Positions 12,483-22,623 of a stretch of 64,000 nt of DNA are shown here, piece by piece (position 1 is the stretch's first letter; every line of letters starts with the position of its first letter). The notes below the pieces were generated by a model that saw only the letters and a program-made list of their open reading frames with translations, had not been told where the DNA came from and did not search any database. The stretch is from Delphinapterus leucas. Taxonomy: Eukaryota > Chordata > Mammalia > Artiodactyla > Monodontidae. A program made the translations under genes and the position numbers. The stretch spans positions 9,718,605 through 9,782,604 of the forward strand of contig NW_022098062.1 of assembly GCF_002288925.2 (NCBI RefSeq). Direction: 5' to 3'.

Positions 12483-12633
12483 CACCCCCTCTGCTCTCTT
12501 GATGTTGGGGTAAAAGAATTCATGGAGACATGGTCTTAATCCCTACATACCAGTTCACTCAGACTCCTATTGGGGAAGGGCAAACTTGTTTCTTCAGTCT
12601 TTGTCTTTTTTTTTTTTTTTGATTTTTTATTTT

Positions 12634-12669
12634 TATATATATATTATATATATAATATAATATATATAA
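12634..12669. repeat. AT-rich (TA)n low-complexity tract
   Basis: Imperfect TATATA/ATAATA run immediately before the old L1. Confidence 0.85.
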
Positions 12670-12693
12670 AACACAAAATGCACCATTTTAGCT

Positions 12694-12898
12694 TTTTTTT
12701 TTTTTTGGCGGTACGCGGGCCTCTCACTGTTGTGGCCTCTCCCGTTGCGGAGCACAGGCTCCGGATGCACAGGCTCAGCGGCCATGGCTCACGGACCTAA
12801 CCGCTCCGCAGCATGTGGGATCCTCCCGGAATGGGGCACGAACCCGTGTCCCCTGCATTGGCAGGCGGACTCTCAACAACTGCGCCACCAGGGAAGCT
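12694..12898 (-). mobile_element. CHR-type SINE, cetacean 3' module
   Basis: Poly(T), ggcggtacgcgggcctctcactg, ending gccaccagggaagct. The duplication CCATTTTAGCT lies at 12683-12693 and 12899-12909. Confidence 0.92.
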
Positions 12899-13223
12899 CC
12901 ATTTTAGCTATTTTTAAGTGCACAGTTCAGTTGCATTAAGTTGCAAGTTGCATTCATATCGTGCAACTGTCACTGCCATCCATCTCCAGAACTTTTTCAT
13001 CTTCCCCAACTGAAATTTTGTACTTATTAAACACTAACTCCCCATTCCCCTCTCCAAGCCCCTGGTAACCATCATTCTACTTTCTGTCTCTATAGATGTG
13101 ACTACTCTAGTACCTCATGGAAGTGGAATCATACAGTGTTTGTCCTTTTGTGACTGGCTTATTTCACTTAGTATAATGTCCTCAAGGTTCATCCATGTTG
13201 TAGCATGTGACAGAATTTCCTTA

Positions 13224-13349
13224 TTTATTTATTTATTTTGACCACGCCATTCACCTTGTGGGATTTTAGTTCCCTGACCAGGGACTGAATCCAAGTCCTT
13301 GGCATTGAAAGCACAGAGTTCTAAACACTGGCCCACCAGAGAATTCCCA
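13224..13349 (-). mobile_element. Short tRNA-derived SINE
   Basis: Tail TTTATTTATTTATTTT, then gaccacgccattcaccttgtgggat, ending gcccaccagagaattccca. The duplication AGAATTTCCTTA / AGAATCTCCTTA lies at 13212-13223 and 13350-13361 (one mismatch). Confidence 0.87.
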
Positions 13350-13469
13350 AGAATCTCCTTACTCTTTAAGGCTGAGTAATATTGCACTGTACACAGACTA
13401 CATTCTGTTTGTCCATTTATCCATCAAGGAATGCTTGGGTAGTTTCTGACCCTTTTGATTAAAACATCT

Positions 13470-14460
13470 GGGGAAACTAGAAGGCCCCTTTTCCTCCTTG
13501 ATGGGGATAGGAAGTCCATACACTTTGATTATAATCATAATTCATAATCTTCGGTATGTATGTACTACTAACACTGATCCTGATCCAAGTATGGTCCTAT
13601 TTATTTATTTATTTATATAATGAATTCACTGTCTAACTTTAAAAATGGAACGTTGCCAATAATTTACAATCTATTTATTTGCTTCTTCCTTATCTTCTTC
13701 CCTTGCCCACCCTCAGGGTTTTTTTCATATATTTTATTGCACCTTATTCCTGAAATATATACTGTTCATGACACTACCCATTTATAAAAACTGGTAGAAC
13801 TTTATAGCACAAAGAGTGAATCTTAATGTATGAAAATTTAAAAAAATCAACCAGGAGGACAGAAGATTCTAGGATGGAATATAGACTATTACAAAAGAAT
13901 CTATATTATAAATGACATTATTTCACTGAAGTGGGTGAGGAAAAAGAGGTGCTGACTTAAGTAACTTTGGAAACTCTGGAAACTGGAAGAATGAAAAGGA
14001 ACTATACTTAAGCTTTGTCCTCAGGTTGATAAAGTCGTTTTCCTTGGAGGTATGGGTTAACAATTTTAAAACCACTCTACACATAGGCCGGGAATGAACA
14101 AATAAGTATATGAATGGTAGATGATGGGAACCCGGTTTCTTACTGTTGGAGTGAGAGGGTACAGTCAGGAAAGGAGGGAAAGCTAGAGTGAACCATGTGA
14201 TACTGGATTATAGTGAGAGCTGTTAGTATGAACTCGTGTTTAGCCTAACACAGATACTGAGAGATGATGATAGTGTTGTGTATATACATATAGGTACAGA
14301 TACAGTTATTTCCTAGCTCTGTCCTATGAGAGGCCTACAAGCAATGACACCCTGTAGCAACGAGGACACCCATTAGATCTTGGTGTCCAAGATCTCCATA
14401 CCATTCTCCAACAGTATATTTTAGGTGGGCTTCACCTTATATATTCTCTCTCTCTCTCTC
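13470..14460. other. Intergenic sequence with no recognised gene
   Basis: AT-rich with short TTTA runs (13600-13617) and a (TC)n run ending at 14460. Nothing else recognised. Confidence 0.5.
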
Positions 14461-14573
14461 TTTTTTGGTTTGGTTTGTTTGGCCATGCCACGCAGCTTGT
14501 GGGATCTTAGTTCCCCGGGCCCTTGGCACTGAGAGCACTGAGCCCTAACCACTGGACTGCCAGGGAATTCCCT
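14461..14573 (-). mobile_element. Short tRNA-derived SINE, internally shortened
   Basis: Poly(T)/GTTTGG tail, ggccatgccacgcagcttgtgggatcttagttcc, ending ccactggactgccagggaattccc. The middle, including the usual B-box segment, is missing. Confidence 0.85.
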
Positions 14574-14590
14574 ACCATGATACTCTTTTT

Positions 14591-14790
14591 TTTTTTTTTG
14601 CGGTACGCGGGCCTCTCACTGTTGTGGCCTCTCCCGTTGCGGAGCACAGGCTCCGGACGTGCAGGCTCAGCGGCCGTGGCTCACGGGCCCAGTCACTCCG
14701 TGGCATGCGGGATCCTCCCGGACCGGGGCACAAACCCATGTCCCCTGCATTGGCAGGCGGACTCTCAACCACTGTGCCACCAGGGAAGCC
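14591..14790 (-). mobile_element. CHR-type SINE nested in the tail of the next SINE
   Basis: Poly(T), gcggtacgcgggcc, ending gccaccagggaagcc. The short duplication CTCTTTTT lies at 14583-14590 and 14791-14798, placing it in the T-rich tail/target site of the SINE at 14799-15121. Confidence 0.9.
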
Positions 14791-14798
14791 CTCTTTTT

Positions 14799-15121
14799 CT
14801 TTTTTTTTAAATTAATTAACTAATTTATTTATTTTTGTCTGCGTTGGGTCTTCATTGTTGCGTGTAGGCTTTCTCCAGTTGTGGCTAGCGGGTGCTACTC
14901 TTCGTTGCGGTGCATGGGCTTCTCATTGCAGTGGCTTCACTTGCTGCGGAGCACAGGCTCTAGGCGCGCAGGCTTCAGTAGTTGTGGTATGCGGGCTCAG
15001 TAGTTGTGGCACACAGGCTTAGTTGCTCTGTGGCATGTGGGATCTTCCCAGACCAGGGCTCAAACCTGAGTCGCCATCATTGGCAGGTGGACTCTTAACC
15101 ACTGTGCCACCAGGGAAGTCC
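14799..15121 (-). mobile_element. Long CHR-type SINE (older host of a nested SINE)
   Basis: tttgtctgcgttgggtcttcattg through to gccaccagggaagtcc. The outer 16-bp duplication CCATGATACTCTTTTT lies at 14575-14590 and 15122-15137 and spans both SINEs. Confidence 0.92.
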
Positions 15122-15299
15122 CCATGATACTCTTTTTGATGTATCAAAAAATTTACACTTTTTCCCATGAAAATATCATGGAAAAAAATTGTTTTGTTTT
15201 GTTTTCTTGTTTTGTTCTCTGTCTTCAATATTAGAGTCTTTTCTCAGATATCTGGGAACTTTGGCTTCTGCTTGGCTCTTGGTTAAGAATGAAGAAGTA

Positions 15300-15503
15300 G
15301 GGCTTCCCTGGTGGCACAGTGGTTGAGAGTCCGCCTGCCGATGCAGGGTACACGGGTTCGTGCCCCGGTTTGGGAAGAACTCACGTGCCGCAGAGCGGCT
15401 GGGCCCGTGAGCCATAGCCACTGAGCCTGCGCGTCCGGAGCCTGTGCTCTGCAACGGGCGAGGCCACAACAGTGAGAGGCCCACATACCGCAAAAAAAAA
15501 AAA
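15300..15503 (+). mobile_element. CHR-type SINE, cetacean 3' module
   Basis: ggcttccctggtggcacagtgg, B box gggttcgtgcccc, end cccacataccgc plus poly(A). The duplication AGAATGAAGAAGTA / AGAATGAGGAAGTA lies at 15286-15299 and 15504-15517. Confidence 0.93.
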
Positions 15504-15517
15504 AGAATGAGGAAGTA

Positions 15518-16726
15518 AATATCTGTTGAAATCTCTGAGCACATCCGTGGGGCTTGTTGACTTTGAGCTTCACTATAGGGGTGAACTGCATGGGTCATTT
15601 GTTGAGAACAAGATTCCCCAGAGAAATTTCTTTCAACCACCTGCCTTGATAGTAAAGGTGTGCGTTCTGGGATCCAAGTGGGAAAAAAGGTTAGGGGCTC
15701 TGCGTACCCAGCATTCAGTATATGAAGAGTCATTTCATCCTCCTGCTTTACTGTGCCTCCCATCCTCCAGTCCAGAACCTCTCTGTTTTACCTTCTCCAG
15801 AGAATATCTCAAATATTCTCCTGGGATGAGGGACAGGCTCAACCAATGCTATGGAGTGGGAAATCTATCTTTCGCACTTAGCTTTCACCCAACCCTCCTC
15901 ATTTTAGTCCAGCCCCACCCCCATCCCACCCCCACACCCAGTTCCAGAGGTACTTAGTGCTGTCAACCCCTGTGCCTTCTGAGGATTTTGTGATGTAATT
16001 CAGGTTGGCTCTCAGATTTGCCCACTGCCAGTTAGGCATTGAGCCTACTCTGTTATTTCAAACTAATAATGCTTTGATTATTACCTACTGTTCTTCCTGT
16101 CCTAGTGAGTCTTTTTTCTTTTAAAAATACCATTACTGTATTGATAGTCGTGCTTTGAGAGGGAGTGAAATTAGATGGGTGTGCTCAGTTTGCCATATTA
16201 ATTCAGAACCTTCTTACCTCCGGTCTTGCTCCCGTCAAATCCTACCTACAAGCCTTTACCTCATCTCTTGCCAGAAACAAGTGGAATCAGGGTGAGGGAG
16301 TCTAGACAGGCTCCCTGTGGAGGGTGACCAGTCATTCAGGTCAATGTCAGTGAAGGCATGGTAAATCCTGTCTCCCTCTGAGTCAACACTGAGATCCAAG
16401 AGGCTCTATCTTCGGGGTGAGACAAGATAGCAAGCACCAACGCACCATGACAATGTTAATAATCAAGCCATTAGTTTGAAACAGAACCTAATGAGGAGGA
16501 CCAGAGATGGGGCCTCGCCCCCAGAAAGGGTAGTCTGGGAAGAATTGTATAGGTTGTCACTTAACCCAATGGTGAGGTTCAGGATAGGCCTATAGTTTCA
16601 GTGAGGAGAACTAAAGGACTAATCCAGAAATCACATAGAGCTAGAGCTGGGATGGTAGGCTTCAGCTCCAAGGACTCACCACTGGAGCAAGACTAACACC
16701 AGAGAGACTGTAGCCCCTGGGTTTGT
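15518..16726. other. Intergenic sequence with no recognised feature
   Basis: The 143-codon ORF starting in the SINE flank (15526-15957) has no recognisable domain and ends in a CCCCACCCC low-complexity stretch. No support as a gene. Confidence 0.5.
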
Positions 16727-16892
16727 CTAGGTCCTTGCTACTCAGAATATGGGTTCAAGGACCAACAGCTGGGGTATCATCTACTAGCTTGTTAGAAATA
16801 CATAATCACAGGACCTACCCTAAGCTTATTGTATCAGAACCTACATTTTAACAAGATCCTCAGCTGATATGAGTCTGCCCACAGTTTAAAGG
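16727..16892 (+). mobile_element. MER5A-type hAT element
   Basis: 'ttgctactcagaatatgggttcaaggaccaacagc', 'atcatctactagcttgttagaaatac', 'aggacctaccctaagc', 'cattttaacaagatcctcagctgatatgagtctgcccacagttt' follow MER5A end to end. Confidence 0.75.
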
Positions 16893-17304
16893 TCTTCTAT
16901 ACCTACCTCTGGGGGCAAGCTGAGGGCAACAGTTGCTACAATTAGGGATACTCTTACAGACTTGCAGAAAATAAATCAAACTGAACTGACACTACTTTAT
17001 TCATGGCGAGTAAATGGATTTTCCAGTGCTTGATCTACTCAGATAAAACCCAAGTATACCATTATGATGGGACCACAAAGTGAATAAAATTTGTAGGATG
17101 GTCGTATTTTCTCAATTAATATGGAAGGGCCCATCATACTCTTAGGTTATTAATTTTATGAAGGCACTAAAACCAGATGGAGAAACACGTGTCTTATGTT
17201 TCAACAATTGCCAAGGGTTTAGAAAAACAAACCAAGAAAAACATGAGGACCTCTGGGAATCTAAAAGATGAAATGTAGGATTTGTGTAGCCTCACATTCT
17301 TGGT

Positions 17305-17520
17305 GTAGTAGAAACATAGTATTTTGAGTCAAAAGACCTAGTTTGAATCATGTCCATCACTTACTGGCTAATAGTGGCCAAGTTATTCAACCTCTGAGTT
17401 TTCTCATCCGAAAATGAGGAATAATAATACCAAATCATAGGGTTAAGTGAGCATTAAATAAGATGGTAAAGGGACGTTAAAGCTATGAGGTACTGTGCAA
17501 ATGTGACTTTTGTTGTTATT
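17305..17520 (+). mobile_element. MIR SINE
   Basis: 'gtcaaaagacctagtttgaatcatgtccatcacttactggct...caacctctgagttttctcatccgaaaatgagg...catagggttaagtgagcattaaataagatgg' is a complete MIR core and 3' half. Confidence 0.8.
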
Positions 17521-18100
17521 AAGCCCCTGGTTCAATTACAATTCTGTAAAGTAGAGCTATGGCCAAACTGTATGACTAGAAAGTCTGGGGAATGCGGTAT
17601 TTACCTGCATGTTGTGATTTGAGAGACACTAGAAAAGGTCTTTGCTTGAGTGATAACTACAGCGTCTGAAATTCCGCCATCAATGTTATTATTCCTTGAG
17701 GTTAAATTAGTCTATTGTCTCCATGAATCCCTCTGTTAAAATCCAAATTCCACAATGAAAATACAATCAGCCCCTACTTGTGTTGTTGCTTTAAATGTTT
17801 CAAAATTTTTTCGTATTTATTATATTATATTACCCTTTCAATTATGTGATATGGTGGGGTTGATATTTTTACTATTTTTGCCATTTTGCAAATAAACTAA
17901 TTGAGGCTCAGACACCTGAAAGTGACTTAACCAAGTTCACACAGTCACTTCCATCCCTCCTGAAACTCAAGTCAAACATTTAAGTAAGTCTTTATCCTTC
18001 CTTTCCCTGCTATCTTATATTCGAGGCATGAGAAGATGCTATCAGTTCTACCTCCAAAATATTTTAAAATCCATTTTCTCTTCTCCATGTCTACTGCTAT
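17521..18100. other. Intergenic sequence, probably with an old MIR remnant
   Basis: 'aaataaactaattgaggctcagacacctgaaagtgacttaaccaagttcacacagtcac' (about 17890-17950) resembles a reverse MIR. The rest is unassigned. Confidence 0.45.
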
Positions 18101-18104
18101 TTAC

Positions 18105-18256
18105 TTTATCTACCATATTTCTACATCATTATCATCTCTACACTATCATCTCTCACCTGGACTACTGCGATACCCTTCTGACTCTTCTCCCTGCTTCTAC
18201 CTTTACCCCCACAATGCATCCTCATAAAGTAACCAAAATGATCTTTTAAAAACAGA
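18105..18256 (+). mobile_element. L2 fragment, left part (split by an L1)
   Basis: 'ggactactgcgatacccttctgactcttctccctgcttctacc...aaagtaaccaaaatgatctttt' is L2-like. The element resumes after the L1 at about 20836. Confidence 0.5.
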
Positions 18257-18347
18257 AAGTGGATTTTCAACAAATGGTGCTGGATATCCACATGCCAAAG
18301 AATGAAATTGGACTCTTACTGTACACCGTATACAAAAATTAACTCAA

Positions 18348-18550
18348 GGGGCTTCCCTGGTGGCGCAGTGGTTGAGAGTCCGTCTGCCAATGCAGGGGAC
18401 GCGGGTTCGTGCTCTGGTCCGGGAAGATCCCACATGCCGCGAAGCGGCTGGGCCCGTGAGCCATGGCCACTGAGCCTGCACGTCCGGAGCCTGTGCTCCG
18501 CAACAGGAGAGGCCACAACAGTGAGAGGCCCGCGTACCGCAAAAAAAAAA
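18348..18550 (+). mobile_element. CHR-type SINE, cetacean 3' module
   Basis: ggggcttccctggtggcgcagtgg to gcccgcgtaccgc plus poly(A). A perfect 14-bp duplication AAAAATTAACTCAA lies at 18334-18347 and 18551-18564. Confidence 0.95.
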
Positions 18551-18744
18551 AAAAATTAACTCAAAATGGATGAAAGATCTAAACGTAGAAGCTAAAACTA
18601 TAAATCTCTTAGAAGAAAACATAGTAGAAGAAAAGCTTTATGACATTGGATTTGGCAATGATTTCTTGGATACAACACCAAAACCACAGGCAACAAAAGA
18701 AAAAATAAATAAATTGGACTTCATCAAAATTAAAAACACTTTGT

Positions 18745-19044
18745 CGGGCTTCCCTGGTGGCGCAATGGTTGAGAATCTTCCTGCCAATACAGGGGACACG
18801 AGTTCGAGCCCTGCTCTGAGAAGATCCCACATGCCGCGGAGCAACTAGGCCCATGAGCCACAACTACTGAGCCTGCGCGTCTGGAGCCTGTGCTCTGCAA
18901 CAAGAGAGGCCGCGACAGTGAGAGGCCCGCGCACCGCGATGAAGAGTGGCCCCTACTTGCTGCAACTAGAGAAAGCCCTCGCACAGAAACGAAGGCCAGA
19001 GACAGCCAAACATAAATAAGTAAATAAATAAATTTATAAAAAAA
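18745..19044 (+). mobile_element. CHR-type SINE, hybrid/long form
   Basis: cgggcttccctggtggcgcaatgg; it carries both the cetacean module (cgacagtgagaggcccgcgcaccgc) and the older long 3' end (gaagagtggcccctacttgctgcaactagag). The duplication AAAAACACTTTGT lies at 18732-18744 and 19045-19057. Confidence 0.93.
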
Positions 19045-19321
19045 AAAAACACTTTGTGCATCAAAGAACACTATCAACAGAGTGAAAAGACAACCCATGG
19101 AGTGGGAGAAAATATTTGCAAATACCTGATAAAGGATTAATATCCAAAATACAAAGAACTCCTACAACTCTTCAACAGAAAAACAAACAAACCAATTAAA
19201 AATGAGCAAAGGACTTGAATGGACTTTTTCTCCAAAAAAGATATCAGATGGTCAATAAGCACATGAAAAGATGCTCAACATCACTAATCATTAGGGAAGT
19301 GCAAATCAAAACCACAATGAG

Positions 19322-19524
19322 GGGGCTTCCCTGGTGGCGCAGTGGTTGAGAGTCTGCCTGCCGACGCAGGGGACGCGGGTTTGTGCCCCGGTCCGGGAAG
19401 ATCCCACATGCCGCGGAGCACCTGGGCCTGTGAGCCATGGCCGCTGAGCCTGCGCGTCCGGAGCCTGTGCTCCGCAACGGGAGAGGCCACAACAGTGAGA
19501 GGCCCGCGTATTGCAAAAAAAAAA
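19322..19524 (+). mobile_element. CHR-type SINE, first of a same-site pair
   Basis: gggggcttccctggtggcgcagtgg to gcccgcgtattgc plus poly(A). It is flanked by AAAACCACAATGAG at 19308-19321 and 19525-19538. Confidence 0.95.
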
Positions 19525-19538
19525 AAAACCACAATGAG

Positions 19539-19746
19539 GGGGCTTCCCTGGTGGTGCAGTGGTTGAGAGTCCGCCTGCCGATGCAGGGGACACGGGTTCG
19601 TGCCCCGGTCCGGGAAGATCCCACATGCTGCGCAGTGGCTGGGCCCGTGAGCCATGGCCACTGAGCCTGCGCGTCCGGAGCCTGTGCTCCAGCAATGGGA
19701 GAGGCCACAACAGTGAGAGGCCCGCGTACTGCAAAAAAAAAAAAAA
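19539..19746 (+). mobile_element. CHR-type SINE, second of a same-site pair
   Basis: It directly follows the middle copy of the target sequence (19525-19538) and ends in poly(A) before a third, mutated copy of that target (AAAACAAAATGAG, about 19747-19759). The B box is gggttcgtgcccc. Confidence 0.93.
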
Positions 19747-19784
19747 AAAACAAAATGAGATACCACTTCACATTCATTAGGATG

Positions 19785-20024
19785 ATGAAAGAAAGAAAGA
19801 AAAAGAAAGAAGAAAGGGAAAAGAAAAGTAAAAGAGGAAAAGAAGGGAAGGGAGAAGGAAGGAAGAAAGAAGAAAGAAGGAAGAGGAAGGAAGGGAAGGA
19901 GGGAGGGGGAGGGAGAGATGGAGGGAGAGAGGGAGAAAGGAAGAGAGAGAGATAAAGAAAGAAAGAAAGAAAGAAAGGAAGGAAGGATGGAAGGAAGGGA
20001 GAAAGAAAAGGAAAGAAAAGAACA
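19785..20024. repeat. Polypurine (GAAA/GGAA/GGGA)n tract of about 240 bp
   Basis: Nearly every + strand base is A or G, from (GAAA)n through GGGAGGGGGAGGGAGAG back to (GAAA)n and (GGAA)n. It lies inside the L1. The long minus-strand ORFs here, rich in Phe, Ser, Leu and Pro, are artefacts of the pyrimidine repeat. Confidence 0.95.
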
Positions 20025-20139
20025 AGTGTTGACAAAGATATGCAGAAATTGGAACCCTTGTGCATTGCTGATGGGAATGGAAAATGGTGAAGCCACTGTG
20101 AAAAACAGTATGGCAGTTCCTCAAAAAATTAAAGAATTA

Positions 20140-20257
20140 GGGAATTCCCTGGTGGTCCAGTGTTTAGGACTCCACACTTTCACTGCTGAGGGCCCGGGTT
20201 CAATCCCGGGTCAGGGAACTAAGATCCTGAAATCCATGCAGCACGTCCAAACAAACA
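20140..20257 (+). mobile_element. Short tRNA-derived SINE
   Basis: gggaattccctggtggtccagtg, B box gggttcaatccc. The 9-bp duplication AAAGAATTA lies at 20131-20139 and 20258-20266. Confidence 0.9.
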
Positions 20258-20835
20258 AAAGAATTACCATACAATCCAGCAATTCTACTTATGGGTATGT
20301 ATTCAAAAGAGTTGAAAGCAAAGACTTGAACAGATATTTGTACATTCATAGGAGCATTATTCACAATAGCCAAAGATGGAAACAACACAAATGTCCACTG
20401 ATGTATGAATGGATAAACAAAACATGACGGGGTTTTTTGTATATACATTCAATGGAATATGCTTCAGCCTTAAAAATGAAGGAAAGTATGACACATGCTA
20501 CAACATGATGAACCTTAAAGATATTACGCTGAGTGAAATAAGCCAGACACAAAAGGACAAATACTGTATGATTCCATTCATATGAGGTACCTAGAAGAGT
20601 CAAATTCATAGAGACAGAAAGTAGAATGGTGGTTGCCAGGGGTAGGGGGAGAGGAGAATGCGGAGTTATTTTTTAATAGATACCGAATCTAACTTTAGGA
20701 AGATGAAAAAGTTCTGGAGATGGATGGTGGTGATAGTTTCACAACAATGTGAATGTACTTAATGCCACTGAACTATACACCTAAAAATAATTAAAGTGGT
20801 AAGTGTTATGTATATTTTACAAAAACAAACAAACC

Positions 20836-21070
20836 AACCAAAAATCCCTCCAAAGCAGAAACCTGATCTTCTCAATCCTCTCCTTAGGATCTTTTAATGA
20901 TTTCTGTTTACAGTTAGCATGGGCTGCAAGGCCCTGCATTACCTGGCTGGTGTTTACTTTGCCAACCTCATTTTGGGAAGGAAGAAAGGGAGGTCAGGAG
21001 CGATAAAGGGAGGAATCAGAGCTGAGATTCAAATCCAGGTCTCCTGACTCTCAATGATATAGTCTGTCTA
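20836..21070. mobile_element. L2 fragment, right part, followed by a MIR remnant
   Basis: 'cctgatcttctcaatcctctccttaggatctttt...gcatgggctgcaaggccctgcattacctggctgg' continues the L2 interrupted at 18256. About 21005-21068 (cagagctgagattcaaatccaggtctcctgactc) reads as reverse MIR. Confidence 0.55.
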
Positions 21071-21848
21071 CTGTAATTACCTGCCTCCTATATTTGTAAG
21101 TTAAACTTAATCAGCTAATTAACACCTTAGATCAAATAATTTAACAATTGTTTTCCAATGTGATACCTTGCTGAGAATACAGTCCTTACCTACATAATAT
21201 GATAACTTTTACATGAAGAAAGATATCCTGAGCAGGTAGCATTGGAAAATAAAAGCAGAGTGGGGAACTGCAGTCAGTTCTGATTTGTTCTAACTGGGGA
21301 AGCAGGGGAAGCTTTACAGAGGAAGGGCTATTAGGACTCAGCAAAGCTTTAAGAAGAAGTAGAATTTCCATGGGTAAAGGATGGTAAAAAGGACACTGAA
21401 GGCAGAGGACAGCCAGAGCAAAGACAAGGAAAAATGCATGAGTGGAGAATGCCTGGGAACAGTCAGGTAGATGGAAGGGTGGAGCAGATGGAGTGTAGAC
21501 TGGAGGGGTGGGAGATGAAGCTGAGGAGGCAGTTCAGGACCTAAAAGGGAGAAGGGAACTCAAAGCCATGATAAGGAAACTGGACTTTAAGAGAAAAGGA
21601 GAGTGAGTCACTGCACTGTAGAATCAGAGCCAAGGAACCCCAGGAGTTTTTGGTGGAGAGAAAGGGAAAGGGCAACGTCATGGGCCAAGTACCTGCATCT
21701 GAGCATGTGGGGACTTAGGATGGGGAAGGCAGAAAAGATGGGGAAGAAAAAGGAAGGTCTCTTCCGGACCTATGCTCAGACAGGGAAATTAAGAGGAGGG
21801 GACCAGAGACAGGCGCTAGACAACTGTGGTACTGTTTGAGGAACTCTC
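21071..21848. other. Intergenic, old repeat-derived or unassigned
   Basis: Purine-rich (gaggaagggctattaggactcagcaaagctttaag). Parts are L2-like in reverse. No gene seen. Confidence 0.4.
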
Positions 21849-21862
21849 AAGAGTGTAGTTCG

Positions 21863-22016
21863 CACAGGAAACTATATTAAATATCTTGTGATAAACCATA
21901 GAAAAGAATATGAAAAAGAATGTGTATATATGTATAACTGAATCACTTTGCTGTACAGCAGAAATTAACACAACATTGTAAATAAACTATACTTCAATAG
22001 AATAATTTTTTTAAAA
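21863..22016 (+). mobile_element. Very short L1 3' end insertion
   Basis: It ends 'ctgaatcactttgctgtacagcagaaattaacacaacattgtaaataaactatacttcaat' plus an A-rich tail. A 14-bp duplication AAGAGTGTAGTTCG lies at 21849-21862 and 22017-22030. Only about 150 bp of L1 was copied. Confidence 0.9.
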
Positions 22017-22268
22017 AAGAGTGTAGTTCGAACCTGGAATCAAGAGACCTTAATGAAAAAAGTAACAGAGGTGGGTGGATCCTAGAGGGTTTTGATAAAG
22101 ATCTTAGATAATTTCCTTATTTTAGAAATTTTAGCCTAAGTCCTTGAAAATTGCACTAATACCTCTGGCTGACTGGCTATCTACAACAGCAGAGTGAATG
22201 GAATAAATAAATAAGATTTTTAAAATCTTATTTAATGTTTATAGGCATATTTATTTTAAAAGTGACTG

Positions 22269-22612
22269 GGGACTTCCCTGGTGGCACAGTGGTCAAGAAT
22301 CTGCCTGCCAACGCAGGGGACACAGGTTTGAGCCCTGGTCTGGGAAGATCCCACATGCTGCAGAGCAACTAAGCCCTTGCGCCACAATTACTGAGCCTGC
22401 ATGCCACATCTATTGAGTCTGCATGCTGCAACTACTGAAGCTTGCGTGCTTAGAGCCTGTGCTCTGCAACAAGAGAAGCCATTGCAATGAGAAGTCCGCA
22501 CACTGTAATGAAGAGTAGCCCCCGCTCGCCGCAACTAGAGAAAGCCCACGTGTAGTAACAAAAACCTAATGCAGCCAAAAAAAATTTTTTTAATAAACAA
22601 ATAAATAAAATA
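22269..22612 (+). mobile_element. Long CHR-type SINE
   Basis: gggacttccctggtggcacagtgg; long form ending cctaatgcagcc plus an A/T-rich tail. The duplication AAAAGTGACTG / AAAAATGACTG flanks it (one mismatch). Confidence 0.9.
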
Positions 22613-22623
22613 AAAAATGACTG

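Larger units (their letters stand above)
12670..13470 (-). mobile_element. Old L1 3' UTR, minus strand, carrying two SINEs
   Basis: 'aaaatgcaccattttagc', 'gtgcaactgtcactgccatccatctccagaac', 'ctctatagatgtgactactctag', 'cttagtataatgtcctcaaggttcatccatgttgtagcatgtg' and 'aaggctgagtaatattgcactg' are classic reverse-strand L1 3' phrases. Confidence 0.8.
18257..20835 (+). mobile_element. L1 ORF2 3' part and 3' UTR, riddled with SINEs
   Basis: Sense-strand L1 from 'ggattttcaacaaatggtgctgg' through 'gacaacccatggagtgggagaaaatatttgcaaa', 'acattcataggagcattattcac' and 'gtgaatgtacttaatgccactgaactatacacc'. Five SINEs and a purine microsatellite interrupt it. No intact frame remains. Confidence 0.85.

Noticed and set aside
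15176..15957. ORFs of 143-195 codons around the SINE at 15300-15503
   Set aside because: Largely SINE-derived or flanking sequence. No recognised domain, start context or splice support.
19244..20124. ORFs of up to 273 codons on the minus strand, rich in Phe, Ser, Leu and Pro
   Set aside because: They are translations of the polypyrimidine strand of a purine microsatellite plus two antisense SINEs.
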